From Flavobacterium sp. CG_23.5 (lineage in GTDB: Bacteria; Bacteroidota; Bacteroidia; Flavobacteriales; Flavobacteriaceae): 64,000 nucleotides of DNA. A program made the position numbers and the translations under genes. Within the stretch, counting starts at the first letter, position 1; each line of letters starts with the position of its first letter. Shown piece by piece: positions 27,081-35,183 of this stretch. The notes below the pieces were generated by a model that was given only the letters and a program-made list of their open reading frames with translations, was not told the DNA's origin and did not search any database. Location: positions 519,001 to 583,000 of the forward strand of contig NZ_JAGGNA010000001.1 in NCBI RefSeq assembly GCF_017875765.1. Reading direction: 5' to 3'.

Positions 27081-28337
27081 TTAGTTTTTTCCCGGTCGGA
27101 TAATCATTCTTAGCGATTGGTTGCTTGAAAAATAGGCAATCATCCAGTTGTAAAATGTTTTTACTCTATTGCGATAAGAAATCAATGAAATTAGGTGGAT
27201 AAACAGCCAAATCAACCAAGCAAAAAACCCATTGAAATGCAATTTAGGTTTTGGCAGATCAACTACAGCCTTGTTTTTTCCAATAATTGCCATAGAACCT
27301 TTGTCATTATATTTAAAAGGAAGTAGCGGTTTATTTTTAACCATTAATTTAAAATTGTCAGCCAAATTAATCCCTTGTTGAATGGCTACTTGGGCGACTT
27401 GTGGATGTCCTTCCGGAAAATGTTTATCGGTAAGTTGAAGGCAAGTGTCACCAATGGCGTAAATGTTTTGGGTAGCGTTTACTTTATTAAAAGCATCGGT
27501 TGCCATTCTTTTTCCACGACCATAACTTTCCATAGGAATTCCTTCAAATGCTTTGGCAGAAACACCTGCAGCCCAAATCAAATTTTTAGTTTGAATGGTT
27601 TCTCCATTTGAAAAATACACGGTATCATCAACATAGTCAACCACGCGAGTATTTAATTTTATAACAACTCCTAATTCGGTCAGGGCTTTGAATGTGTCGT
27701 CTTGTGAGGCTTTACTCATTGGAGCCAAAATAGCGTCTGCGCCATCAACCAAATAGATATTACTAGCCGAAGTCCCAAGTTCCGGGTATTCTTTATGGAA
27801 TATGCTTTTTCTCATTTCGGCAAACATACCTGAAAGTTCCACTCCTGTAGGCCCACCGCCGGCAACGACAATCGTTAAAAGTTTGCGGCGTTTTCGAATG
27901 TCTTTGCAAATAGCAGCTTTCTCCAGATTTTTTAATATGATATTGCGCATTTCAATGGCATCATTCAAGGTTTTCATTGGAATGGCATTTTTCTGTACGT
28001 TTTCCATTCCAAAATAACTCGTTTCAGCTCCAGTGGCAAAAACCAATTGATCGTAACTTAACTCTCCGTTATTCAGTATAATTTTGTTTTCCAATGGCAC
28101 CACTTTTAGCAGTTCTCCAAGGCGAAATTGTAGATTTTTTTTGCCTGCAAAGAATTTACGAAAAGGATAACTGATGCTGGAGGGTTCCAGAAAAGCGGTC
28201 GCAACCTGATAAATAAGCGGCGGAAAGAAATTATAATTGTTTTTATCAACGAGTGTTACCTGAATCCCTTTTTGATTTAAAAGTTCTTTGGCTAGATTGA
28301 TTCCTGCAAAACCGCCTCCAATGATTACAATATTCAT
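27081..28337 (-). CDS. ndh: Type II NADH dehydrogenase (NDH-2)
   Basis: A single-subunit, non-proton-pumping NADH:quinone oxidoreductase of 418 aa. The FAD motif IIGGGFAGINLAKEL is at residues 4-18, the NADH motif VVAGGGPTGVELSG near 163, and the second FAD motif IYAIGDTCLQL near 290. The C-terminal region has a hydrophobic stretch (FFAWLIWLFIHLISLISY) that anchors it to the membrane. It is the best-recognised respiratory gene in the window and is monocistronic. Confidence 0.92.
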   Translation of the reverse strand: MNIVIIGGGFAGINLAKELLNQKGIQVTLVDKNNYNFFPPLIYQVATAFLEPSSISYPFRKFFAGKKNLQFRLGELLKVVPLENKIILNNGELSYDQLVFATGAETSYFGMENVQKNAIPMKTLNDAIEMRNIILKNLEKAAICKDIRKRRKLLTIVVAGGGPTGVELSGMFAEMRKSIFHKEYPELGTSASNIYLVDGADAILAPMSKASQDDTFKALTELGVVIKLNTRVVDYVDDTVYFSNGETIQTKNLIWAAGVSAKAFEGIPMESYGRGKRMATDAFNKVNATQNIYAIGDTCLQLTDKHFPEGHPQVAQVAIQQGINLADNFKLMVKNKPLLPFKYNDKGSMAIIGKNKAVVDLPKPKLHFNGFFAWLIWLFIHLISLISYRNRVKTFYNWMIAYFSSNQSLRMIIRPGKN

Positions 28338-28477
28338 AAGCTATTATTTATAGTTTTAATAAAAAAATATACGATAAAGATACTTCATATATTGGGAGAC
28401 TATTTAATTTCCAAATAGTAAAAAACTATGGTAGTATTACTTTACTATTGATATTTAAATAGAATCGTCTCTTTTCT

Positions 28478-28843
28478 TTAACTATAAAATTCACCAATAT
28501 GCCATAGAATTCCAGATGGGTCGTGTATAAAACATTCTTTTCCCCAGTCATTTTCCGTGATTGGAACCAGTTTTACTGCTTTGTATTTGGTGGTCAAATT
28601 TAGTTCCAGAAGGCTTTTCCAAAATTGATCGACATCTTCCACTTCTAAGAAAAGCATCGTGTTATCTATCCAATCTTTTACAAATGCATCTTGTAAATAA
28701 AAGGCCAATCCATCCATTTTGAATACTGATAAATTTGGACTCAAAATAGTTTCTTCAAAACCCAATTCACTATAAAACTTTCTAGACACTTCATAGTCTT
28801 TGGCACCAATAAAAGCACGAATCGATTTAGCTTTAGTCATCAT
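28478..28843 (-). CDS. Glyoxalase/bleomycin-resistance (VOC) family protein
   Basis: A 121-aa VOC-fold protein. FIGAKDYEVSRKFYSELGF begins the first beta-alpha-beta module, and the end HDPSGILWHIGEF carries the typical terminal metal-site region. Ligands of a full metal site are not all obvious, so the substrate is unknown. The start has two adjacent ATGs. It is a single gene with a small inverted repeat at 28399-28419 in its downstream spacer. Confidence 0.8.
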   Translation of the reverse strand: MMTKAKSIRAFIGAKDYEVSRKFYSELGFEETILSPNLSVFKMDGLAFYLQDAFVKDWIDNTMLFLEVEDVDQFWKSLLELNLTTKYKAVKLVPITENDWGKECFIHDPSGILWHIGEFYS

Positions 28844-28914
28844 AATGATTGTAATATTTATTTATATTTTTCGGGAAATGTAGCATTTTGGGAGCAAGTG
28901 GCGCTCTTTATTTG

Positions 28915-29220
28915 CTATAGTTTAATGGATAATTCCAAATGCCCACCTAAACCTAATTCAACGATTTTTTGTAAAGTTGAAAATCTAGCTTCTTTTACAT
29001 TATTCTCAATTTTCGAAATATAAGACTTTGTAGTTCCAACTTTATCCGCAAGCTCTTCCTGAGTTAAACCTTTTTGAAGTCTTGCATCATGAATCATTGC
29101 ACCAATTTTAAAGTTTTTAAAGCCTGCATCAAGTTCATCACGTTTTTCCGTTCCTATTTCTCCGTAATGTTTAGCTTTAAATTGGTCGAGTGTTTTGATA
29201 TTATTATTTTTCGTTTTCAT
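28915..29220 (-). CDS. higA: HigA-type antitoxin (XRE helix-turn-helix)
   Basis: A 101-aa protein with an XRE domain at residues 37-90: MIHDARLQKGLTQEELADKV followed by GTTKSYISKIENN. It follows and overlaps the HigB toxin gene by 17 bp, the toxin-first order typical of HigBA. It should bind the toxin and repress the shared promoter. It marks the start of an accessory patch extending to about 33.4 kb. Confidence 0.88.
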   Translation of the reverse strand: MKTKNNNIKTLDQFKAKHYGEIGTEKRDELDAGFKNFKIGAMIHDARLQKGLTQEELADKVGTTKSYISKIENNVKEARFSTLQKIVELGLGGHLELSIKL

Positions 29221-29542
29221 ACTCCTTTTTTATTTTAATTGCTTTTTCAATTTCATTCTTCGGTGTCTTTTGCGTCTTTTTTTGAAATCCATTTGTTAGG
29301 ATTATTAATTGACCCTCATCAAAAAAACAAAAGATTCTGAAAATATCGCTTCGTTGCTGAATTCTTATCTCAAAAAGTCCGTCAGTATTTTCAATATGTT
29401 TAAGATACGTTTCTGGAATTCGCTCTAATTCTTCTATTAATTCTAACGTCCAAATAATTTTTGCCTTGACTTTTTCACGTTGCTTTATAAAGAATTCTTC
29501 AAAGTAATCTTTATAAAAAATTATTGTTCGTTTCTTACTCAT
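29204..29542 (-). CDS. higB: HigB-type toxin (RelE/ParE superfamily, Gp49-like)
   Basis: I chose the ATG at 29540-29542 (MSKKRTIIFYKDYFEEFFIK), as the longer frame runs through the promoter. About 112 aa. The RelE fold is seen in IIWTLELIEELERIPETYLK, then LFEIRIQQRSDIFRIFCFFD and LIILTNGFQKKTQKTPKNEI. Related toxins cleave mRNA on the ribosome. The basic C-terminal KKTQKTP is conserved in the Gp49 group. The antitoxin gene overlaps its end. Confidence 0.88.
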   Translation of the reverse strand: MSKKRTIIFYKDYFEEFFIKQREKVKAKIIWTLELIEELERIPETYLKHIENTDGLFEIRIQQRSDIFRIFCFFDEGQLIILTNGFQKKTQKTPKNEIEKAIKIKKEYENEK

Positions 29543-29546
29543 TACA

Positions 29547-29554
29547 CAAAGATA
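29547..29554 (-). promoter_or_regulatory. -7 element of the higBA promoter
   Basis: TATCTTTG on the reverse strand matches TAnnTTTG exactly, five bp before the HigB start, giving a near-leaderless transcript. A second TTTG lies at 29567-29570, closer than usual for a -33 element. The nearby GTTTAAAAGTTTCACTTTGG is a candidate HigA operator. Confidence 0.4.
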
Positions 29555-29688
29555 CAAAAGTTGTACCAAAGTGAAACTTTTAAACTTGAATTTTAAATAT
29601 ATTTTGTTTTTTGCATTGAAATCACCTTTGGTTTTCTATGCTATTTTCGCGTTGATATATCCACGCGATCTGGTTTTTTTAGGAAATC

Positions 29689-29820
29689 CTAGAATACTTG
29701 TTTAAAAGCACTCCGGTTTTAGCTATCCGCGTTGCAAACGCTACGATTTGTCTTTCAATTTAAGTATGCACTCGTCGCAGACGAGCACCAGAGAACGTGG
29801 ACAAACGAGCGCCAGTTGGG
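29689..29820 (+). repeat. REP-type 132-bp repeat, copy A
   Basis: It is identical to 30544-30675 except two positions. It contains two hairpins with the same three-base loop: GCGTT-GCA-AACGC and CTCGTC-GCA-GACGAG. It lies downstream of the REP-associated transposase gene. A 17-bp tract TTTTCGCGTTGATATAT just upstream (29644-29660) recurs beyond copy B near 30710. Confidence 0.9.
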
Positions 29821-29878
29821 ATGTCGCAGCAGAACTAAAATACAAATAAAAAATTAATAGCACGATCATTAATCTCTC

Positions 29879-29945
29879 CTCTGGTGCTCGTCTGCGACGA
29901 GTACCGACTTACTCGTGTGAACTAAATAAAGCGTTTGCAACGCGG
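29879..29945 (-). repeat. REP-type repeat, partial inverted copy C
   Basis: Two blocks match the reverse complement of copy A: 24 nt at 29879-29902 (around CTCGTCTGCGACGAG) and 16 nt at 29930-29945 (AGCGTTTGCAACGCGG), separated by diverged sequence. With copy B it forms an inverted pair around the transposase gene, whose stop is 15 bp away. Confidence 0.8.
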
Positions 29946-29959
29946 CTATTACAAACAGA

Positions 29960-30514
29960 TTACCACAAAGGTGCAGCATTTACAGTATAAAAAACAGTAT
30001 TGTCTTCTTCATAATTCCTATAACTACTGTTTACATAATCTCTTTCATGAAAAACGATTTCTGCTTCAACGGGATTATAATGTATGTAATTTACACGTTG
30101 CTCTATTTTTTCTAAAGTATCCAATATAACCGGATGAAAACCATCTTGCCATACTTTATAATTTTTAGCTCTTCCTGATTTTTGAGCTTCATAACTAAAT
30201 TTCCGTAAAAGCCATTCTCGCCTGCTCTCAGGATGTTCTTTGATGGCTTCTATCAGTTTTTTTGATGTGAATTTTTTAAAATCCCGGATAACATTTTGTA
30301 ACTCTCCATCAAATGCTGTTACAATTAAATGAATATGACTTGTCATATATACATAAGCATGCACACTCAATCCTTTTTCCTTGATGCAATAATTTAGGGA
30401 TTCATCCAAAATAGCACAATAATTAGGTCGTACAAATAAATCCACCCAGTCTACAACTGTTATAGTAATAAAAGTTGGTACGTTACTATCGATAACCTTG
30501 TATTTCTCAGACAT
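29960..30514 (-). mobile_element. REP-associated tyrosine transposase (RAYT, Y1 family)
   Basis: The 184-aa protein has the HUH metal motif TSHIHLIV (His60, His62) and the Tyr nucleophile in RVNYIHYNPVEAEIV (Tyr143). FKKFTSKKLIEAI and VWQDGFHPVIL are conserved in the RAYT branch of IS200/IS605-type transposases. Such domesticated enzymes process single-stranded REP hairpins. The gene is framed by inverted REP copies C and B with an extra copy A outside, as expected of a live or recent RAYT-REP unit. No frameshift is visible. Confidence 0.92.
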
Positions 30515-30543
30515 TTTTTATCAAATATTGAATTTAAGGAATT

Positions 30544-30675
30544 CTAGAATACTTGTTTAAAAGCACTCCGGTTTTAGCTATCCGCGTTGCAAACGCTACG
30601 ATTTGTCTTTCAATTTAAGTAGGCACTCGTCGCAGACGAGCACCAGAGAACGTGGACAAACGAGCGCCAGTGGGG
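30544..30675 (+). repeat. REP-type 132-bp repeat, copy B
   Basis: It matches copy A (29689-29820) over 132 bp with two mismatches (30622 and 30672) at a constant offset of 855 bp. It carries the same two hairpins with GCA loops. It begins 29 bp upstream of the transposase start codon, so it lies in the promoter region. Confidence 0.9.
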
Positions 30676-30844
30676 TCTGTAGCCGAGCTATCGGGAATGC
30701 AATTCCGCAATTTTCGCGTTGATATATACGAGCTATTCTACGATCCGAGTAATTTCGGCTCAACGTGAACATCATTGCAAAACGATAAGTCTCAAGTCTT
30801 GTATATTGTGAAACTGCAATTGTGTGCAGTAGTTCTTTGTTTCT
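30676..30844. repeat. REP-related palindromic stretch beside copy B
   Basis: A third hairpin, CGGGAAT-GCA-ATTCCG (about 30692-30707), again uses a GCA loop, followed by TTTTCGCGTTGATATAT, which also flanks copy A. AGCCGA near 30681 can pair with TCGGCT near 30755, closing a larger structure. No coding frame is seen in this part of the 330-bp gap. Confidence 0.5.
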
Positions 30845-31705
30845 CTAGTTAAGTTTCGCCCAATTTTCTATTGGTTTAGCGGCGCTATATTTAATTGGTT
30901 TTTCAAAATTCAATTCATCATAACTTCCTTTAGTTAAAGTGAGTCCAATTTTTTCTAGTTCTTCAACATACACCATTTTAAAGACATCAACTCTAATAGG
31001 TTTAAAATATTTATCTGCATCGACGGCAGGAATGGCATAGTTAAGTTCTTTCAAATCTGATTTGATACTGGGATAAAGGATACCATTAACACCTGGTGCC
31101 TTAAAAAAGAATTTTGAAATTGCAATTGACTTTTTGTACAAATGTTCATTATTTTCAACAACTTTGCGCGTAAACTCTTCAATAATAAATTCTTTTAACA
31201 TATTGTCTAAATCAAATAGTTCGTTGTCTTGATAATGATTTTCTAATATATTTTTATGTATAGTTGAATATTGCTTCAAGTATTGTTCTCTATCAATATA
31301 TTTTATAGCACCTATATCTATCAATTCTATTTTTTTAATAGTTTCACATTCTATGCAAGTTATTAATGAGCCAACAGGTGGGTTAGTTTCTTTTAAAGCT
31401 GTATGTCCGCCACCTGCTAAATATAATATTTGTTCTTCTACATCATTACATCTACCAATTTTTCTTATTGCTTTTTTTGGTGGATACCATAGCTCACTTA
31501 ATTGTGAAAAATCTTTTTGTCCCTCGTTGATTCTAATTCTGTGTGACTTTATACCTTTTGGGAACGAAATGAGTACAAATGAAAAATTAGTAACAAGTTT
31601 CATAAATTCTTTTTCAAGTTCATCAATTGTTGCTGTTTTCGTATCCATTGATTTAAATCTATTTAAAGACTCTAAAACTTCTTTCTTTAACGGGAACTTT
31701 TTCAT
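30845..31705 (-). CDS. RES domain protein (possible toxin)
   Basis: The start at 31705 (MKKFPLKKEVLESLNRFKSM) was chosen; a longer frame enters a repeat-like spacer. The 286-aa protein shows the RES layout: Arg in SHRIRIN (about 56-58), ELWYPPKKA, GRCN at 84-87, LYLAGGGHTALKE with Glu106, and GILYPSIKS with Ser213. These are the namesake Arg-Glu-Ser residues. Known RES toxins (MbcT, ParT) destroy or modify NAD. No Xre-type antitoxin gene lies beside it, which argues for an orphan or a different role. The residue match is by eye. Confidence 0.6.
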   Translation of the reverse strand: MKKFPLKKEVLESLNRFKSMDTKTATIDELEKEFMKLVTNFSFVLISFPKGIKSHRIRINEGQKDFSQLSELWYPPKKAIRKIGRCNDVEEQILYLAGGGHTALKETNPPVGSLITCIECETIKKIELIDIGAIKYIDREQYLKQYSTIHKNILENHYQDNELFDLDNMLKEFIIEEFTRKVVENNEHLYKKSIAISKFFFKAPGVNGILYPSIKSDLKELNYAIPAVDADKYFKPIRVDVFKMVYVEELEKIGLTLTKGSYDELNFEKPIKYSAAKPIENWAKLN

Positions 31706-31888
31706 TAATAATTTGATATTCTGATTTTTGGTTCTACTATTGCACACAACGTTAGATCGCTTTGAGATGGTTTGTGCTTCGTAACCACTAATTTTACGGA
31801 TGAACGAGAATATGATGCGAAATGCTAATCCCACTAAATCACACACTTTATCAAAACGGCGATTGGGCGTTCGCTTTTTTTTTCTTTT

Positions 31889-32743
31889 TTACTTAAATCT
31901 GCATTCTCCGTCTCTTTTTACATCTTCAATTCTTTTAGCATATTCGGTTTCAATTTCTTTAAGAGATTCTGCTTTATCTGTTGAACTTAAAGACTGATCA
32001 TTTTTAATATTCTCGAAATCTTCTTTGTGTGTTTTTTCTATCCATTCAAGATTATGCTCCATAAAATCTTTTCTTCCCGATGGCATAATATTAGCAAACT
32101 CTTCTTTTGTCATATAAAGAGTTTTATTGTTATCAGTTTTAGATTTTTCAATAACAGGTTCGCTATCCATTTCCTTTAAAATATCTTTAACAATACCTTC
32201 AATTACATAAGTTGCACTTGATTCAGCATTGACTGAAACATCATTGACATTTGTATGGTCCGCAAGGAGTGAGTAATCTCCATCTTGGTCAAATAATACA
32301 TTCAAGTATTCAAATTGAATTTGATTATCATTTATTCTATTTCTAAATCTTAAAGATAATACTCTAAAACTTATGTTGTCAGTTTTAAATTTAGTGAATA
32401 CTGTAGTTTTTTCTTTTTCACTTAAACGCTCCAGTGAATGACCTGATGGTCGTAGTATCCAACATTCATTAACAACTTTATTTACGTCAATATTTGTTGT
32501 TTTAATAACTTCCATTTCTAATTCATCTGGATATAATGAAACTTTTTTCACCTGAGAAGTGATTGAATCTAATTTTAATTCAATTTTTTCATCCAAATTA
32601 GGTTCTGATGTTGTTTTGTCAACAATCCAATTGTTAAATTCCTTAATCATTTTAACTTTACCACTTCCAGTATTAGTGTCCATTTTGGAACAAGAGCATA
32701 ATGTAATTAGTAAACTAACAATTGTAATTTTTAATACTTTCAT
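31889..32743 (-). CDS. Lipoprotein of unknown function (284 aa)
   Basis: The N-terminus MKVLKITIVSLLITLCSCSK is a signal peptide with a lipobox-like LCS-Cys18, so it is probably a surface or periplasmic lipoprotein. The rest is polar with no recognised domain; the C-terminus is charged and helical. The stop lies near a T-rich tract (31876-31893). It starts 8 bp after the UDG-like gene, so the two are likely one operon. I do not recognise the family. Confidence 0.6.
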   Translation of the reverse strand: MKVLKITIVSLLITLCSCSKMDTNTGSGKVKMIKEFNNWIVDKTTSEPNLDEKIELKLDSITSQVKKVSLYPDELEMEVIKTTNIDVNKVVNECWILRPSGHSLERLSEKEKTTVFTKFKTDNISFRVLSLRFRNRINDNQIQFEYLNVLFDQDGDYSLLADHTNVNDVSVNAESSATYVIEGIVKDILKEMDSEPVIEKSKTDNNKTLYMTKEEFANIMPSGRKDFMEHNLEWIEKTHKEDFENIKNDQSLSSTDKAESLKEIETEYAKRIEDVKRDGECRFK

Positions 32744-32751
32744 TTTTTATG

Positions 32752-33396
32752 TTATTTATTTGATTTCCAAAAGATAAATGTGTTTTTGATTTCATTCCAA
32801 TAAGTTTTGTCAGCTATTTTGGGATATGAAGGATGATATGCGTTAATACATAATTTATCAGGAGAAATTATATAAAATGCTGTATTATTAGTGTTTTTAT
32901 CGGCATATTTTTTTTCGGTTTTTGAAATATCCCAATTTATTTTGGATAAATCTTCATATTCAAAATATTTGAGTGTGTTTCCGAATATAATAATATTGGG
33001 ATTTAAATACTCTATTTGTTTTAAAAGTTCAACTTTTCCTTCATTATATGCTTCTTTAATTTCCTTATCATTTGAGGAAGAATCCGCAGGAAACTTGTTT
33101 ATGTTGATATATGCAATTTGTTTTACTACTTTATAAGCTTCTTGATTTGCATATGGTATATTTGCCCATTCGATATTTGGATTTAAAATACCAAATGTAG
33201 CATAAATCATTTTTCGAAATGTTGGGACAGATAAAGCATTTTTTTTATGCCAATCATTATCAAATCCTTCACATATATTTAATTCCTTTTCTTTGTCTTC
33301 TGCAGAAACGTTTGCTTCTTTTAAAATCCATAAAATTTTACACGATGCATTATCGTATTCAGTAGGATTTATTTTCCCATCTATTATTTTTTTCAT
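32752..33396 (-). CDS. Uracil-DNA-glycosylase-superfamily-like protein, function unknown
   Basis: A 214-aa soluble protein. KILWILKEAN near residue 20, LNPNIIIFGNTLKYF near 132 and NAYHPSYP near 188 stand in the order of UDG-superfamily motifs (the last resembling the HPSP loop), but the catalytic Asp/Asn of active UDGs is not evident. The fold assignment is tentative. It lies 8 bp upstream of the lipoprotein gene, in the accessory patch. A DNA-repair role should not be assumed. Confidence 0.45.
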   Translation of the reverse strand: MKKIIDGKINPTEYDNASCKILWILKEANVSAEDKEKELNICEGFDNDWHKKNALSVPTFRKMIYATFGILNPNIEWANIPYANQEAYKVVKQIAYININKFPADSSSNDKEIKEAYNEGKVELLKQIEYLNPNIIIFGNTLKYFEYEDLSKINWDISKTEKKYADKNTNNTAFYIISPDKLCINAYHPSYPKIADKTYWNEIKNTFIFWKSNK

Positions 33397-33554
33397 TTAC
33401 TATAATCGGTATTTTTCGTTAAAGTGACGCCCAACTTGTATAAACCATCAAATATATACATCTTTTTGGTGTTTCTTTAATAAAAATTTAATCTTTTTCT
33501 TTCATTTTATTCAGTTTTCTAAATGTAAGAATTCCTTTTACCACATGAAAACAA

Positions 33555-33596
33555 AAAAACCATTGCATCGCTTTATCAAGCATTGCAATGGTTTTT
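33555..33596 (-). terminator. Bidirectional terminator between helicase and accessory patch
   Basis: AAAAACCATTGCA (33555-33567) pairs with TGCAATGGTTTTT (33584-33596), with an inner GCTT/AAGC extension. A- and T-tracts flank both sides. On the reverse strand it cannot serve the helicase gene, whose stop is at 33619, other than as its terminator 22 bp downstream. Confidence 0.85.
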
Positions 33597-33618
33597 CAAT
33601 TATAAAATAGAAAAATTA

Positions 33619-34956
33619 CTATTTCATTTTTTGTCTTTTCACCGGTTTTTCTGCTGGTTCGTTTTTGTTTTGTAGCAAATAATTAGCCAACAGTTTTTCT
33701 ATCAATTCATCTTTGGTCAAATGATGAAAAACGGTTTTTATTTTGGTTTTCAATTCCGCATCAACCTCGTGGTTGGGTTTGGTTTTGAATATTTGTTTGG
33801 CCCATAAAAGGGCGTTGTTTTCTTCAATGCTTAGCGCACTTGGTTTTTTAAATTCGATGAATTTAATTCCAAGTTCTTTTTCAAAATCGGCGATTTCCTT
33901 TACTTCTTCTTCTTGCAGTACCGTTAGAGAAAGGCCCTTTGCTCCTGCCCTTGCGGTTCTTCCGCTACGGTGTACGTAAGCTTCATAAACATCAGGTAAA
34001 TGGTAATTGACCACATACGAGATTTCCTTTACGTCAATTCCTCTTGCAGCAAGGTCAGTTGCCACTAAAATATTAATATGTCCTTCACGGAATTGTTCCA
34101 TGATTCGGTCGCGGATTCCCTGAGATAAACTTCCGTGCAAGGCTCCTGATGAAAAGCGGTTGATGGCTAGGTTTTTAGCTAATTTATTGACCGCAGCTTT
34201 GGTTTTACAAAAAATGATTCCGCGTTCGCCTTCTTTCGAATTTAAGAAATGCATCAAAACATCCAGTTTTTCAATGGGATCCACCACAATATATTCATGG
34301 TCAATTCCTTGATTTCCTACCGTTTCCATGTTGGCACTAACTTCTACTACATTTTTATTTAAATAATTCTGGATTAGCTGTTTTATAGTTCCCGGCATGG
34401 TTGCCGAAAACAATAATGTTTTGTGTTCCTTAGGCAATTCGGCAACAATTTCATCTAAACTCTCTTTCAAGATAGTCACCATTTCATCGGCTTCATCAAG
34501 CACGAGGAATTTGGTTTCTTTCAGGTTTATGGCTTTGCGCTGAATCAAATCTATTAAACGTCCCGGTGTTGCCACAACGATGTGCGTAGGCGTTGCCAAG
34601 CGTTCTATTTGTGGCTTTATTGGAATTCCTCCACAAGTTGCTGCAATAGAAACTTGAGGTAAATATTTTGAAAAATCTTCTAAGTTTCTAAAAATCTGAT
34701 GTCCTAATTCACGCGTTGGAACCAAAATAACAGCTTGTACTACCGGTAAATCAGTGTCAATTAATTGTAAAATAGGCAATCCAAAAGCAGCCGTTTTTCC
34801 TGTACCTGTTTTAGCAAGTCCAACCAAATCTGTAGTATTGGATAAAAGTAACGGAATTGTTTTTTGTTGAATTTCTGTTGGTACAACAATTTTCAATTCG
34901 GTAATCGCTTTTAATATGGGTGCTGAAATTCCTAAATCAGAGAATTGTTTTGGCAT
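33619..34956 (-). CDS. DEAD-box ATP-dependent RNA helicase
   Basis: The start is at 34956 (MPKQFSDLGISAPILKAITE), beginning with the Q-motif region; a 60-codon extension upstream is only translation of a dispersed repeat. Motifs: AKTGTGKTAAFGLP (I), PTRELGHQ (Ia), VLDEADEM (II), SATMPG (III), VATDLAARGID (V), HRSGRTARAG (VI). The length is 445 aa with a short basic tail. It resembles the RhlE group that remodels rRNA and helps cold growth. The exact paralogue is uncertain. Confidence 0.93.
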   Translation of the reverse strand: MPKQFSDLGISAPILKAITELKIVVPTEIQQKTIPLLLSNTTDLVGLAKTGTGKTAAFGLPILQLIDTDLPVVQAVILVPTRELGHQIFRNLEDFSKYLPQVSIAATCGGIPIKPQIERLATPTHIVVATPGRLIDLIQRKAINLKETKFLVLDEADEMVTILKESLDEIVAELPKEHKTLLFSATMPGTIKQLIQNYLNKNVVEVSANMETVGNQGIDHEYIVVDPIEKLDVLMHFLNSKEGERGIIFCKTKAAVNKLAKNLAINRFSSGALHGSLSQGIRDRIMEQFREGHINILVATDLAARGIDVKEISYVVNYHLPDVYEAYVHRSGRTARAGAKGLSLTVLQEEEVKEIADFEKELGIKFIEFKKPSALSIEENNALLWAKQIFKTKPNHEVDAELKTKIKTVFHHLTKDELIEKLLANYLLQNKNEPAEKPVKRQKMK

Positions 34957-35009
34957 TTTTTTGAATTTTATATTTTTATAAAAAATAGTTGTTGTGTAAC
35001 GGTAATTTT

Positions 35010-35093
35010 TAGCCCCGATTGAAAGGGAAATCCTTTTTTTTCTCGCCCTTGCGAGAAGAAAAAGATTGCAGTGTAAAGCGGGATTAGCTCCTG
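35010..35093. repeat. Dispersed flavobacterial hairpin repeat upstream of the helicase
   Basis: AGCCCCGATT at the left end and GGATTAGCTCCT at the right frame a stem in which TCTCGC (35041-35046) pairs with GCGAGA (35051-35056) over CCTT, extended by T- and A-tracts. Elements with GGAGCT...CCCGC...ATCGGGGCTA ends are frequent between flavobacterial genes (from memory), and generate spurious N-terminal extensions such as the one upstream of this helicase. Confidence 0.6.
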
Positions 35094-35099
35094 AAAACG

Positions 35100-35154
35100 G
35101 TTCTCGATACATTTTTTGTTTTGCTTCGCCACACAAAAAACACTCGAACTGACG
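35100..35154. repeat. Second dispersed palindrome upstream of the helicase
   Basis: GTTCTCGATACA and CACTCGAAC form the outer ends, and TTTTTTGT pairs with ACAAAAAA inside, around a GCTTCGCC core. Repeats of this shape (TTCGAGTG...TATCGAGAAC) are common intergenic elements in Bacteroidota (from memory). It adjoins the preceding element with only a few bases between. Confidence 0.55.
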
Positions 35155-35183
35155 TTATTGATAATTAAACCTGAGCGGCAGTA

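Noticed and set aside
29689..30675. CRISPR array
   Set aside because: Repeats are few, 132 bp long, in both orientations and flank a RAYT gene; no spacers or cas genes.
31353..31724. 123-codon plus-strand frame over the RES gene
   Set aside because: Cys/Phe/Ser-rich reading of the opposite strand of a protein with family motifs.
31740..31885. attC-like site between the RES gene and the lipoprotein gene
   Set aside because: GTTAGAT and GGGCGTT ends with partial complementarity suggest an integron attC, but the RYYYAAC and GTTRRRY motifs are in the wrong order and no integrase or second matching site exists. It is more likely an ordinary imperfect palindrome.
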